A stretch of DNA of 64,000 bases, from assembly GCF_016698665.1 (NCBI RefSeq), contig NZ_CP068046.1, positions 868,001 to 932,000 of the forward strand, read 5' to 3'. The translations under genes were made by a program, and so were the position numbers. Of this stretch, positions 55,001 to 63,299 are shown piece after piece. Position 1 is the stretch's first letter, and each line of letters begins with the position of its first letter. The notes below the pieces were generated by a model. It did no database searches. It was not told the origin of the DNA and worked only from the letters and a program-made list of their open reading frames with translations. Source of the stretch: Devosia rhizoryzae (GTDB lineage Bacteria; Pseudomonadota; Alphaproteobacteria; Rhizobiales; Devosiaceae).

Positions 55001-55338
55001 CCAATGGGCAAGAGGGGCAGCCGCTCGACCGGCCGACGCGCATGAACCTGATCAAGGCGGCGGTGGGCTATGTGCTGGCCAGCGACAGTTTCGGGCTGTC
55101 GCGAATGCGGGCAAAGTTCGGCGAGCAGATGGTCAATTCGGCCGAGTGGCCGATGTTCGACTTCGTCACCGGGCCGATCCAGACCACGAGCCTCGAGTTC
55201 AAGAAGGTGGCGGCTGAAGTGGCGGCACAGGATAGTCTTGAGGCGTTTCTTGCGTCCTACCGGCAGGCCTATGCCGGCGAGGGCGCGCTGGCGCCGCTTA
55301 ATGCAACGGAGTCGAATGCCGACGTGGCATCGCTTTAG
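52003..55338 (+). CDS. Giant secreted protein: three AMIN-like modules plus helical-repeat solenoid
   Basis: 1,111 residues from a GTG at 52003 (a TTG at 51979 is also open). A signal peptide ends near AIAQEQ (about residue 34). Three beta-rich modules follow at about 44-132, 175-273 and 315-410. Each runs as short strands with a -V-x-F/V-D- pattern and a terminal FIDL/LDVDI/LSLGD strand, like AMIN domains. A fourth beta segment extends to about 520. From about 540 to 1,095 the protein is almost wholly helical, with paired 30-40-residue units typical of TPR-like solenoids. It lies in the fliL-fliM-motE flagellar stretch. No named family was recognised. By architecture it could be a peptidoglycan-linked periplasmic scaffold of the motor. 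Confidence 0.75.
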   Translation: MKTAIEVGLLRTRTVLAATAMASMLALIAPAIAQEQGQLFATQEDGYGRLILSFPSLDKLPPYQMKIENGVLSVVFKDPIDMVLPDVATTMPNYLSVARLDPDRRGLRIGLKSGFNFNRIEAGEKLFIDLMPPTWQGMPPALPQDIIDELAERARVAAIAAEQERKARLAAELDPKVDVRIGRNATFLRLQFDWSVPTTGEYHQEGELGALSFEWPVGMDLSPLLTDLPDEIVSVQTGSSADGAVATFMFAEGVEPRFYEVTPSQYVLDVDIAGSGLPELLPNDLAATAAAEAAKAEPAAEPDVAALKAAAAETITPFVTVLGSTVRVVFPFDQDTPAAVFRRGNTVWMVFDTVSGIAAPDDMSALDPIATDLEVISSGDTQVVRLDLAQDRLATIGSEGMAWVLSLGDMMLSPTEPMTLSRRRDIEGSFEMVADIVRPGRIHDFRDPLVGDMLEVVTAYPPARGVTRTLDYVDFTALRSVHGLVLKPKSSGLDVSIDSPLAVISATGGLTVSAIDALRNVGTEALEAARTGFVDLGALEEHDPKAFTEHRDALEQRAASGEGRDRDISRLDLAKYYVANRLGFEALGVLKVLEQELKAQDMTRQIRSTKAIANVLSGRPRDALETLNAASMAQDVDALFWRTIARADIADYKGARLDAMDARAVADSYPQWARNMFRLAGARAAVEAGDPALAEGLIDQIEYASLGIEDASLYQLLSGRVDDVAGRTDEAMDTYGQVITADVRPTRAEAVYRTLMLLDKEGRLDLGKATQTLAAETLLWRGDALEADMQTLLAQLYFRNGDYRLGFETVKSAVSNYPESPPVNALRDQAQAMFGDLFLNGMADAISPVEALGIYYDFRHLTPPGARGDEMIRNLARRLVRMDLLPQAAELLQYQLDNRLRGVARTQIAADLAVIYLADRKPHDAIRVLNATQLPGIPESLARQRRILEARAMIDGGRDQLALDLISTMDGQDVALLRIDANWKARRYSQAGEMIEALYANGQEGQPLDRPTRMNLIKAAVGYVLASDSFGLSRMRAKFGEQMVNSAEWPMFDFVTGPIQTTSLEFKKVAAEVAAQDSLEAFLASYRQAYAGEGALAPLNATESNADVASL

Positions 55339-55341
55339 TCT

Positions 55342-55476
55342 CTTATTCCTCTCCCCCTCGGGGAGAGGTGGCTCGGCGTAGCCGAGTCGGTGAGGGGGTT
55401 CGCTCCACTCTCGTTGAAACATCCCCCTCATCCGGCGCTGCGCGCCACCTTCTCCCCGAGGGGGAGAAGAATAAGG
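55342..55476. repeat. Intergenic palindromic repeat (family A, copy 2)
   Basis: Outer arms CTTATTCCTCTCCCC and GGGGAGAAGAATAAG are nearly complementary. Inside are GGCTCGGCGTAGCCGAG and other inverted runs. It resembles the element at 19054-19180 and occupies the whole gap between the convergent giant gene and fliP, so it may act as their shared terminator. Confidence 0.75.
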
Positions 55477-55477
55477 G

Positions 55478-56272
55478 CTATGACACGAAGCTGCGCACAA
55501 GCGAGCCGGCGACAAGATACCAGCCGTCGACGAGGACGAAGAAGATCAGCTTGAAGGGCAGGGAGATGACGACCGGGGGCAGCATCATCATGCCCATGCT
55601 CATCAGCACCGAGGCGACGACCATGTCGATGACGACGAAGGGCAGGAAGAGCAGGAAGCCGATCTCGAAGGCGCGGCGGAGCTCGGAAATGATGAAGGCC
55701 GGGATCAGGAGCTGCAGCTCGATGGATTCGGGGTCGGCGGGCGGCTCGGCTTCGGTGAGGTCGTAAAAGAGCTCGAGGTCGCGGTCGCGCACATTGGCGC
55801 GCATGAATTCGTGGACCGGGGCGGCACTGAGATCGAAGGCTTCGGCGAACTCGATTTCGCCGGCCATGAGCGGGGCGATGCCCTGGTCGTAGCTCTGCTG
55901 CAGGGTGGGCTGCATGATGAAGAGGGTGAGGAAAAGCGCCAGCGAGATCATCACCGAATTGGGCGGCGCGGTCTGTAGGCCTATGGCGGTGCGCAGGAGC
56001 GAGAGCACCACGACGATGCGGGTGAAGCTCGTCACCATGACGAGGATCGAGGGCGCGAGCGAGAGGAGCGTGATCAGCCCGATGAGCTGGATCGCGCGCT
56101 CGGTCAGCGTGGTGTCGTCGCCAAAATCGATGGAAAGATCTTGCGCCTGGGCGCCGGCGGCCAGTGCGAGAAGCAGGCCTCCGGCGATGGCAATGGGCAG
56201 GCCGCGGCGGGCCCAGCGCTTGAGGCGCGCGCGATCAGCGGCGATGGGCTTCGGTGCTGCTGTCGTGTCCAA
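55478..56272 (-). CDS. fliP: Flagellar export-gate protein FliP
   Basis: 264 residues. A signal-type N terminus (about 26-43) precedes the FliP core: LSLAPSILVMVTSFTRIVVV, QTAPPNSVMISLALFLTLFI and the final FLPFVVIDMVVASVLMSMGM. Four membrane spans are evident. FliP with FliQ and FliR makes the export gate in the inner membrane. It overlaps fliO by 38 bases and is encoded away from fliQ-fliR, on the opposite strand. Confidence 0.95.
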   Translation of the reverse strand: MDTTAAPKPIAADRARLKRWARRGLPIAIAGGLLLALAAGAQAQDLSIDFGDDTTLTERAIQLIGLITLLSLAPSILVMVTSFTRIVVVLSLLRTAIGLQTAPPNSVMISLALFLTLFIMQPTLQQSYDQGIAPLMAGEIEFAEAFDLSAAPVHEFMRANVRDRDLELFYDLTEAEPPADPESIELQLLIPAFIISELRRAFEIGFLLFLPFVVIDMVVASVLMSMGMMMLPPVVISLPFKLIFFVLVDGWYLVAGSLVRSFVS

Positions 56273-56867
56273 ACGCGGTGCTTTCAGCCGGATTGCTGCC
56301 GACCTCTTTAACTGAGTCGGAAGCCTGAACGGCTGAAATGTCGGGGTTTTGCCCCATCAGCGTGGGATCCTGCTGGGTCACCGGGCGGAGGAGACCGGTG
56401 TGACGGAGCGAGACACGGGTCTTGCGGTCGCCGGTATGGCCGGCTTGCTGAAGTGCTTCGAGCACGGTGCCGGGCGCAGCCTTCATGGCCGGGGCTGCGG
56501 GTTCAGCCATTACCGGGGGTGCCTTGGGGGCGGGGCGGTTGACCGGGACAGAGGGGATGGGGCGGCGCGTCGCGACGGGTTGTTCCTCGATGACCGGGAT
56601 GCCGGTTTCGATCACGACGTCCTGCGGTCCGCCGGTGAGGATCAGGTGTTCGACATCGTCGCGGCGGATGATCACCAGCTGGCGTTTTTGGTCCAGCGCC
56701 AGCGTGTCGACGACGAGCAGGCGGCGGTTGCGGCCGCGGACGGCATTGCCGGAGAAATTGGACACCTGCTTCAGTAGCCAGAGGACTAGCACGATGCCCA
56801 CCAGCACAGCGCCCAGCGCGAATAGAGCGTTGATGATTCCGCCAAACGGCGCAGTGATGACGTCCAT
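56235..56867 (-). CDS. fliO: Flagellar export-gate assembly protein FliO
   Basis: 210 residues from the ATG at 56867 with GGAG just upstream; a longer frame to 56930 is unlikely. One membrane span (ALFALGAVLVGIVLVLWLL region), a basic cytoplasmic segment (GRNRRLLVVDTLALDQKRQL) typical of FliO, and a long disordered Pro/Ala-rich tail. It stabilises FliP assembly. It leads fliO-fliP and diverges from flgB across a CtrA box. Confidence 0.85.
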   Translation of the reverse strand: MDVITAPFGGIINALFALGAVLVGIVLVLWLLKQVSNFSGNAVRGRNRRLLVVDTLALDQKRQLVIIRRDDVEHLILTGGPQDVVIETGIPVIEEQPVATRRPIPSVPVNRPAPKAPPVMAEPAAPAMKAAPGTVLEALQQAGHTGDRKTRVSLRHTGLLRPVTQQDPTLMGQNPDISAVQASDSVKEVGSNPAESTAFGHDSSTEAHRR

Positions 56868-56901
56868 GAGAACTCCAAATCGCGGCTTTGCCGAATCCAG
56901 C

Positions 56902-56916
56902 CGGCAAAGCTTGCCT
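56902..56916. promoter_or_regulatory. FlbD/ftr-like palindrome upstream of fliO
   Basis: CGGCA-AAGCT-TGCCT, a one-mismatch form of the CGGCA-N5-TGCCG palindrome, lies 35 bp upstream of the fliO start. Confidence 0.5.
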
Positions 56917-56973
56917 ATCACACCCTGCAATTGTGCAGAATGCGAGACGAAGCGTGCTCGTAACGGCTCGATC

Positions 56974-56988
56974 TTAACATTCCATTAA
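56974..56988. promoter_or_regulatory. CtrA-type box between fliO and flgB
   Basis: TTAA-CATTCCA-TTAA (continuing CC) is a perfect TTAA-N7-TTAA box, about 52 bp before flgB and 107 bp before fliO. Being palindromic it could serve either direction; the distance favours flgB. Confidence 0.75.
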
Positions 56989-56996
56989 CCACGACC

Positions 56997-57011
56997 CGGC
57001 AAGATTTGCCC
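56997..57011. promoter_or_regulatory. FlbD/ftr-like palindrome in the flgB promoter
   Basis: CGGCA-AGATT-TGCCC lies eight bases downstream of the CtrA box, the same relative order and spacing seen at fliX (39504-39518). Confidence 0.55.
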
Positions 57012-57040
57012 AGCGCGTCCTGCGCGGTGGGAGTCGGGCC

Positions 57041-57445
57041 ATGGGCCTCATGGACATGCCGGTGTTTTCGGCGCTGAGCGACAAGATGCGCTGGCATCAG
57101 ACGCGCCAAGGCCTGCTCGCCGAAAACGTCGCCAATGCCGAGACGCCCGGATATCGCGGCCGCGACCTCGCCCAGTACAATTTTGCCGACCGCCTGCAGG
57201 CGATGAGCTCGGCCAGCGTTTCGACGACGGCGACGCAGCCAATGCATTTTTCGATCAGCTCGGGCGATGGCGCAATTGGCGCGCAAACCATGGCCAATTT
57301 CGAACTGACGCCGGAAGGCAATGGCATCACGCTCGAAGACGAGATGATGAAAGTCACCACCAACATGATGGACTATCAGGCTGCGACTTCGCTCTACCAG
57401 AAGTCGGTCCGCATCCTGCGCGTCGCCATGGGCAAGAACGTTTAG
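57041..57445 (+). CDS. flgB: Proximal rod protein FlgB
   Basis: 134 residues. The conserved KMRWHQTRQGLLAENVANAE TPGYRGRDL block and the C-terminal helix with NMMDYQAATSLYQKSVRILR are FlgB hallmarks. It is a rod subunit exported by the flagellar type III system. It starts the flgB-flgC-fliE-fliQ-fliR-flhB unit 52 bp after the CtrA box. Confidence 0.94.
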   Translation: MGLMDMPVFSALSDKMRWHQTRQGLLAENVANAETPGYRGRDLAQYNFADRLQAMSSASVSTTATQPMHFSISSGDGAIGAQTMANFELTPEGNGITLEDEMMKVTTNMMDYQAATSLYQKSVRILRVAMGKNV

Positions 57446-57455
57446 GGGCTGTTAG

Positions 57456-57866
57456 ATGGACTTTAATTCCTCGCTCCGTATTGCCGCGACCGGCATGCAT
57501 GCGCAGACAGCGCGCATGCGGGTGATCGCCGAAAACATCGCCAATGCCGATTCTGCCGGCAAGGCGCCGGGCGACGAGCCCTATCGCCGGCGCGTGCCGA
57601 CCTTCCAGTCGCATTTCGATGCCGAAGTGGGCGGCCGCGTGGTCGAGATCGGCAAGCTTGCCAATGACATGAGCGACTTCACGTCGCGTTATGAGCCGGG
57701 CCATCCGGCGGCCGACGAGAGCGGCTATGTGCAATATCCCAACGTCAACACTCTGATCGAAACCGTGGACATGCGCGAAGCACAGCGCTCCTACGAAGCC
57801 AATCTCAACGTGGTGACCGTGACGCGGCAGATGCTCGGGCGCACGCTCGACCTCTTGCGCGGCTAA
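57456..57866 (+). CDS. flgC: Proximal rod protein FlgC
   Basis: 136 residues. The N-terminal IAATGMHAQTARMRVIAENI ANADSAG sequence and the conserved end VDMREAQRSYEANLNVVTVT identify FlgC. It lies 10 bp after flgB, before fliE. Confidence 0.95.
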   Translation: MDFNSSLRIAATGMHAQTARMRVIAENIANADSAGKAPGDEPYRRRVPTFQSHFDAEVGGRVVEIGKLANDMSDFTSRYEPGHPAADESGYVQYPNVNTLIETVDMREAQRSYEANLNVVTVTRQMLGRTLDLLRG

Positions 57867-57883
57867 TTTTCAGGACCTGATCC

Positions 57884-58210
57884 ATGACCATTTCGACCCC
57901 GTTCAACGCCGCCACCAACGCCTATAACAGCGCCAGCCGCCTGATGAACCAGGCGGCAAAGCCCAATACGGACCTTACGGCAAAAGCCTCGGGCGGCAAC
58001 TTCGCCGACATTCTGGCGCAGAATGTCCAGGGTGTCGTCGACCAGGGCAAGGCCTCGGACGCCATGGCGATGGACATGGTGAGCGGCAAGGCCAATGTGG
58101 TCGACATGGTAACGGCGCTGACCGAGACCGAAATGGCGATCGAGAGCATGGTGACGCTGCGAGACCGGGTGATCACGGCGTATGAAGAAATCATGCGGAT
58201 GCCGATTTAG
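57884..58210 (+). CDS. fliE: Hook-basal-body junction protein FliE
   Basis: 108 residues. The helical core GNFADILAQNVQGVVDQGKA and the C-terminal EMAIESMVTLRDRVITAYEE IMRM pattern match FliE, which joins the MS ring/export gate to the rod. It lies 17 bp after flgC. A family B repeat separates it from fliQ. Confidence 0.92.
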   Translation: MTISTPFNAATNAYNSASRLMNQAAKPNTDLTAKASGGNFADILAQNVQGVVDQGKASDAMAMDMVSGKANVVDMVTALTETEMAIESMVTLRDRVITAYEEIMRMPI

Positions 58211-58233
58211 GCTCTGACCTCGCAAAACGCTCG

Positions 58234-58303
58234 ATGTCATCCCCGCGCAGGCGGGGATCCATCCTGTGATCTCAAAATGGGCCCCGGCCTTCGCCGGGGT
58301 GAC
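58234..58303 (-). repeat. Intergenic palindromic repeat (family B, copy 2)
   Basis: Reverse-complement relative of the 21605-21674 element, matching at about 67 of 70 positions by hand. It carries the same two hairpins (GGCGAAGGCCGGGG and CCCCGCGCAGGCGGGGA types). It interrupts the run between fliE and fliQ. Confidence 0.9.
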
Positions 58304-58345
58304 ATGCGGTGCTAGTCTGGCATCGAGAATCAACGGGATAGTCCC

Positions 58346-58612
58346 ATGACCGGCGCAGATGTGCTCGATATTGCCAGCCAGGGCATCTGGACGCTGTTGT
58401 TCGTTTCGGCGCCGATGATGATCGTCGGGCTGGTGGTCGGTGTCGTTGTTGCGTTGTTCCAGGCGCTGACGCAGATCCAGGAACAAACGCTGGTCTTCGT
58501 GCCCAAGATCGTCGCCATCTTCATCACCATGCTGCTGACGCTGCCGTTCTGCGGCGCGGTGATGGCGGGTTACATGAACCAGGTGGTCGATATGATCATC
58601 GTCGGTGGCTAA
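58346..58612 (+). CDS. fliQ: Flagellar export-gate protein FliQ
   Basis: 88 residues with two membrane helices (LLFVSAPMMIVGLVVGVVVA and IFITMLLTLPFCGAVMAGYM). The block ALTQIQEQTLVFVPKIVAI between them is the FliQ signature. It is part of the FliPQR gate and starts 136 bp after fliE, beyond the repeat. Confidence 0.95.
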   Translation: MTGADVLDIASQGIWTLLFVSAPMMIVGLVVGVVVALFQALTQIQEQTLVFVPKIVAIFITMLLTLPFCGAVMAGYMNQVVDMIIVGG

Positions 58613-58614
58613 AG

Positions 58615-59382
58615 GTGACGCTCAGCCTTGATTGGCTGCCGGCCACCGCTTTTACCTACATCATCTTGTTCGTGCGCATCGGCGCCATCCTGATGCTGAT
58701 GCCGGCTTTGGGCGAGCAGACCATTCCAGCGCGCATGCGGCTTGGCTTCGCCTTGGCCTTTACGCTCGTGGTGTTTCCGCTCCTGAGCAACATCATGCCG
58801 GCAATGCCTGAGGATCTTGGCGGCATGGCAGGGCTGATGTTCCACGAGTTGGCGGTGGGGCTGATCATTGGCGCCATCGTGCGCATAACCGTGATGGCGA
58901 CGCAGGTGGCCGGGGCGATCGTGGCGTTCCAGGTCGGCCTCAGCGGCGCGCTTGCCTCCGATCCGACGCAGGCGGGGGTGCAATCGGCGATATTTGCAAG
59001 CTTTCTGTCGTTTTTAGGCGTGACGCTGATCTTTGCCACCGACCTTCACCACATGGCGCTTGCCGCGGTCTATGACAGCTATATGGTGTTTTCCCCCACC
59101 GATCCGCTGATGTTCGAAGATGCCATGCAGATGGCAGTGCGGACAGTAGCGGGCGCCTTTGCCGTCGGCGTGCAGATGTCGGCCCCGTTTATCGTTTTCG
59201 GGTTGGTCTTCAACCTCGGGGCGGGGATCCTTGCCAAGCTGATGCCGCAGCTGCAGGTCTATTTCGTGCTGATGCCCGCCAATATCATCGTAGGCATCCT
59301 GCTGTTTGCTGTGCTCCTGATGATGATGATGGGCTGGTATTTGACAGCTTTTGAGAGCCACCTAGCGATGTGGAGGGGTTAG
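58615..59382 (+). CDS. fliR: Flagellar export-gate protein FliR
   Basis: 255 residues, polytopic, with the conserved P-rich helices TIPARMRLGFALAFTLVVFP and FAVGVQMSAPFIVFGLVFNL. The start is GTG at 58615, two bases after the fliQ stop; the gene ends four bases before flhB. It forms the FliPQR gate with FliP and FliQ. Confidence 0.94.
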   Translation: MTLSLDWLPATAFTYIILFVRIGAILMLMPALGEQTIPARMRLGFALAFTLVVFPLLSNIMPAMPEDLGGMAGLMFHELAVGLIIGAIVRITVMATQVAGAIVAFQVGLSGALASDPTQAGVQSAIFASFLSFLGVTLIFATDLHHMALAAVYDSYMVFSPTDPLMFEDAMQMAVRTVAGAFAVGVQMSAPFIVFGLVFNLGAGILAKLMPQLQVYFVLMPANIIVGILLFAVLLMMMMGWYLTAFESHLAMWRG

Positions 59383-59386
59383 CCGC

Positions 59387-60478
59387 ATGTCTGACGAAGC
59401 CCCGGAACAAGAATCAAAAACAGAAGACCCCTCCCAAAAGAAGCTGGAGGACGCCCACAAGAAGGGCGACGTCGCCAAGAGCCAGGAGGTGACTGCCTGG
59501 TTCATGCTGTTGGGTTCGGCCATTGTTTTTGCCGCCATGTCGCCCTGGGTGGGGGCGGAGCTCGGGGCGTCGCTCAGGCTGGTTCTGCTAAACGCCGATC
59601 AGTTCGATGTTGAGGGCGCGGGCTTCGGTAATTTTTTCAACGGGCTGGCCTTCACGGTTGTCGGGCTCGTCCTGGCGCCGCTGGTCGTGCTGATGATCTG
59701 CGGCGTACTGGCAAATCTGGTGCAGCATCGGCCGGTGTGGTCGTTCGAGCCGGTGACGCCGAAATTTTCGAAAGTTTCGCCGCTTGCCGGCTTCAAGCGC
59801 CTGTTTTCGATGGAGGCGCTGGTCAATTTCGGTAAGGGCCTCGCCAAGATCGGCGTCGTCGGCACCGTGGTGTTCATGGTGTGCTGGCCCGAGCGCGACC
59901 GGCTGGACACGATGATGACCGCCGATCCGGTGGCGATCCTGATGGATTTTCAGGAGCTTGGGGTCAAGATCTTCATCGCCGTGTTGATCGTCGTCACCGC
60001 CATTGCGGCCGCCGATTTCTTTTATGTCCGCCAGAAATGGTGGAAGCGGCAGATGATGACGGTCCAGGAGACCAAGGAAGAGTACAAGCAGCAGGAAGGC
60101 GATCCGCATGTCAAAGGCAAGCTGCGCCAGATGCGGCAGGAGCGGTCGCGCAAGCGCATGATGGCCGCCGTGCCGGACGCCACGGTGGTAATCACCAACC
60201 CGACTCACTTTGCCGTCGCGCTCAAATACGACAAGGACATGGCTGCCCCCAAATGCGTCGCCAAGGGCGCCGACGCCGTGGCTTTGCGCATCCGCGCCCT
60301 GGCGACCGAGAACGACGTGCCGATCGTCGAGAACCCGCCGTTGGCGCGCGCGCTCTTTGCCGCCATGGACATCGACGACACCATTCCCAACGAACACTTC
60401 AAGGCCGTGGCCGAGGTCATCGGCTTCGTGATGCGGTTGAAGCAGAGCAAGTCCGGGGGCTGGCGGCCGGGCGCTTAA
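59387..60478 (+). CDS. flhB: Flagellar export switch protein FlhB
   Basis: 363 residues. A charged N terminus is followed by four membrane helices and a cytoplasmic tail carrying the self-cleavage motif VVITNPTHFAVAL. Autocleavage between Asn and Pro changes export from rod/hook to filament substrates. It is the last gene of the flgB operon; a family C repeat lies downstream, before cckA. Confidence 0.95.
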   Translation: MSDEAPEQESKTEDPSQKKLEDAHKKGDVAKSQEVTAWFMLLGSAIVFAAMSPWVGAELGASLRLVLLNADQFDVEGAGFGNFFNGLAFTVVGLVLAPLVVLMICGVLANLVQHRPVWSFEPVTPKFSKVSPLAGFKRLFSMEALVNFGKGLAKIGVVGTVVFMVCWPERDRLDTMMTADPVAILMDFQELGVKIFIAVLIVVTAIAAADFFYVRQKWWKRQMMTVQETKEEYKQQEGDPHVKGKLRQMRQERSRKRMMAAVPDATVVITNPTHFAVALKYDKDMAAPKCVAKGADAVALRIRALATENDVPIVENPPLARALFAAMDIDDTIPNEHFKAVAEVIGFVMRLKQSKSGGWRPGA

Positions 60479-60490
60479 ATCCCTGTCCTA

Positions 60491-60580
60491 GACCTCATGG
60501 TGAGCCTGTCGAACCACGAGGTCGCAGCCACTGAGGCCGGCGTGCCCGACCTCGTCCTTCGACAAGCTCAGGATGAGGTC
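60491..60580. repeat. Intergenic palindromic repeat (family C, copy 2)
   Basis: Ends GACCTCATGGTGAGC and GCTCAGGATGAGGTC, with internal CCACGAGGTCG and CGACCTCGTCC inverted. Related to 25447-25563. It lies between flhB and cckA. Confidence 0.75.
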
Positions 60581-60730
60581 TTCGTGGTTTAAAGCCTCAA
60601 CCAAAGCTCGGCGGTCGCCATAGATCGGCTGTCGAAAATCCCGCTTCACCCTCCCCCCGGGGCGGTCCATTTGCTAGACCTCTTTTGATGTCCCGATTCG
60701 GGACGAGCCCGCGCGCTGGAGCTGAACACA

Positions 60731-63298
60731 ATGGCATCGACGCCGCTCGGCGAGGATAATTACCCCGAACCCGTCTTCAACGCGGGGCGTGGCGGCGCGG
60801 GCCTGTGGCGCGTCGTGCTTCTGGCGGCGGTGCTGATCATCGCCGCGGTCGTGTTTTCCATGTTCGGGGAGCAGATCCCGACCGAGCTGGTAATGACCTT
60901 TGTCGGCCTCCTCGCTGTCTCGGGCGTGTTCTTTTTGTTCGGGCTTGCCGCGGGATTGTTCCGCTTTGCCTCGACCGAGGAACAGCGCACGATCAGTCAT
61001 GCCGTGGTCGATAGCCTGCCTTTCGGGGCGGTGATCGCCGATCGCGACGGCAAGATTTCCTATGTGAACAATCAGTACGGCAATTTTTCCGGAGCCATCA
61101 CCAATGGCGTGCCGGTAAGCGTGCCGCGGCTCTTTGCCGGCTATGCCGATGCGGGCGAAGCCATATACCGGCTGTCGCGCGCCGCCAAGGATGGCCGCAG
61201 CGCCATCGAAGATATCCGCGTGCCGGGTGGTCTGGGGGGATCGCAGGCCGAGGCAGGCAGGGTGTTCTGGTATCGCGTTTCGGTGCGGCCGCTGCCGCAG
61301 ACGGATGACGCGCGCACGCCGCTGGTTGCCTGGTCGGTCGAGGACATCACCCGCGACCGGGAAAGCAATGAGAGCGCCTTCCGTGACCTGCAGCGGGCGA
61401 TCGACTATCTCGATCACTCGCCGTCCGGCTTCTTTTCCGCCGACGCTCAGGGCCGTATCCAGTATCTCAACTCTACCCTGGCCGATTGGCTTGGCTATGA
61501 CCTCGCCGAGTTCAATGCCGGTCAGCTTGAAATGCGCGACATCGTGCGCGGCGACGGCGCATCGCTGTTGATGCGGGGCAGGGGCGATGGCGAGATCCGC
61601 ACCGAGATCATCGACATCGATCTCGTGCGCCGCAATGGCACGGCCTTGCCGGTGCGCCTGCTGCATCGCGCGGCCCGCCTAGCCGATGGCGAATTGGGCG
61701 AAACCCGGACCCTGGTGCTTGATCGCTCCAGCGCGCCGGACACGGAAGAAGAGCTGCGGGCTGCCGAAGTGCGCTTTTCGCGCTTTTTCAACGACACGCC
61801 CTTTGCGATCGCGACGCTGGACGGGCAGGGGCGGATCGTGCGCACCAATGCGCCGTTCGGGCGGATTTTCCGCTGGTCGGGCGAAAGCAAGAGCCTCGAA
61901 ATGCGGCCGATCCACGAGCTGATCGGCGAGGCGAGCCATGAGCGGCTCAAGCGCGCGCTGGCCGATGCTTCGGCGCAGCGCTCTGAGGTCGAGCCGGTCG
62001 ATGCGGTGCTGAGCGTCGAGGGCGACCATGCGGTGCGGCTTTATATTTCGGCGTCCGAGACCAGCGCCGGTTCGCCGGAGCAGATCAATGTCTACGCCCT
62101 CGACATGACCGACCAGCGCAAGCTCGAGGCGCAGTTTGCGCAATCGCAGAAGATGCAGGCGGTGGGGCAGCTTGCCGGCGGCGTAGCGCATGACTTCAAC
62201 AATCTGCTGACCGCCATCATCGGCTTTTCGGACCTGCTGCTTTTGAAGCACAAGCCGGGCGATCCGTCCTTCAACGAGCTGATGCAGATCAAGCAGAATG
62301 CCAATCGCGCGGCGGGCCTGACCCGGCAGCTGCTGGCCTTTTCGCGCCGGCAAACGCTGCGCCCGCAGGTGCTGGAACTGCCGCTGATCGTCGACGACCT
62401 GACAGTGCTATTGAAGCGCATGATCGGCGAGAAGAACACGCTTTCCGTCGAACATGGCCGCAATATCTGGCCGGTGCGCGCCGACGTCGTGCAGCTCGAA
62501 CAGGTGATCATCAACCTCGTGGTCAATGCGCGCGACGCCATGCCCAATGGCGGCTCGATCCTGATCCGCACGGCCAATGTCACCGAAAGCGAAGCTGCAG
62601 GCATGAAGTTCGAGGGCATGGTGCCGGCCGATTACGTGCTGATCGATGTGGAAGACACCGGCACCGGCATGAGCCCGGAAATCATCCAGAAGATTTTCGA
62701 GCCCTTCTTCACCACTAAGGAACTCGGCAAAGGCACGGGCCTTGGGCTTTCGACGGTCTACGGTATCGTCAAGCAGACCGAGGGCTTCATCTACCCGGTC
62801 TCGACCGTCGGCGTCGGCACGACCTTCAAGATCTTTCTGCCGCGCCATGTGCCGACCGCCGAAGAGGTCAACGCCAAGGCGTTGGCAGCCGCGGCGCCGG
62901 TCAAGGACCTTACCGGCCATGAACGCATTCTCCTGGTCGAGGACGAGGAAAGCGTGCGAGCCTTTTCGGCGCGGGCGCTCAAGGCGACCGGCTATGAAGT
63001 GTTCGAGGCCGATAGCGGGGAGGACGCGCTCTTTGTGCTCGAGGACCTCGACTACAAGGTTGACCTCATCATCTCCGACGTGGTGATGCCGGAAATGGAC
63101 GGGCCGACCATGCTGAAGGCCATCCGCGGCAAGATGACCAATCTCAAGATCATCTTCGTTTCCGGCTATGCCGAGGAAAGCGTGCGCCGCGACATCGAGG
63201 ACGACCAGAGCGTCGATTTCCTGCCCAAGCCCTATTCGCTCGACCAGATCAACTCCAAGGTCAAGGAAGTGCTGCAGCGGCAGGACAAGGAGCACTAG
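60731..63298 (+). CDS. cckA: Cell-cycle hybrid histidine kinase CckA
   Basis: 855 residues. Two N-terminal membrane spans (about 25-45 and 54-76), then PAS-like regions (about 88-200, 220-330 and 345-460), a kinase core with phospho-acceptor His487 ([11 protein letters not shown]), N box ([10 protein letters not shown]), G boxes ([19 protein letters not shown]), and a receiver domain with Asp783 ([12 protein letters not shown]). This is the CckA layout. It phosphorylates CtrA via ChpT and so would control the CtrA boxes in this window. It lies downstream of flhB, separated by a palindromic repeat; no CtrA box was seen upstream. Confidence 0.93.
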   Translation: MASTPLGEDNYPEPVFNAGRGGAGLWRVVLLAAVLIIAAVVFSMFGEQIPTELVMTFVGLLAVSGVFFLFGLAAGLFRFASTEEQRTISHAVVDSLPFGAVIADRDGKISYVNNQYGNFSGAITNGVPVSVPRLFAGYADAGEAIYRLSRAAKDGRSAIEDIRVPGGLGGSQAEAGRVFWYRVSVRPLPQTDDARTPLVAWSVEDITRDRESNESAFRDLQRAIDYLDHSPSGFFSADAQGRIQYLNSTLADWLGYDLAEFNAGQLEMRDIVRGDGASLLMRGRGDGEIRTEIIDIDLVRRNGTALPVRLLHRAARLADGELGETRTLVLDRSSAPDTEEELRAAEVRFSRFFNDTPFAIATLDGQGRIVRTNAPFGRIFRWSGESKSLEMRPIHELIGEASHERLKRALADASAQRSEVEPVDAVLSVEGDHAVRLYISASETSAGSPEQINVYALDMTDQRKLEAQFAQSQKMQAVGQLAGGVAHDFNNLLTAIIGFSDLLLLKHKPGDPSFNELMQIKQNANRAAGLTRQLLAFSRRQTLRPQVLELPLIVDDLTVLLKRMIGEKNTLSVEHGRNIWPVRADVVQLEQVIINLVVNARDAMPNGGSILIRTANVTESEAAGMKFEGMVPADYVLIDVEDTGTGMSPEIIQKIFEPFFTTKELGKGTGLGLSTVYGIVKQTEGFIYPVSTVGVGTTFKIFLPRHVPTAEEVNAKALAAAAPVKDLTGHERILLVEDEESVRAFSARALKATGYEVFEADSGEDALFVLEDLDYKVDLIISDVVMPEMDGPTMLKAIRGKMTNLKIIFVSGYAEESVRRDIEDDQSVDFLPKPYSLDQINSKVKEVLQRQDKEH

Positions 63299-63299
63299 G

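Noticed and set aside
53239..55515. 758-residue open frame antisense to the giant periplasmic gene
   Set aside because: Arg/His-rich shadow typical of GC-rich DNA; the plus-strand frame has a signal peptide and coherent domains.
57012..57040. Sigma-54 promoter for flgB
   Set aside because: Too short an interval, and no GG-N10-GC pair in the right place.
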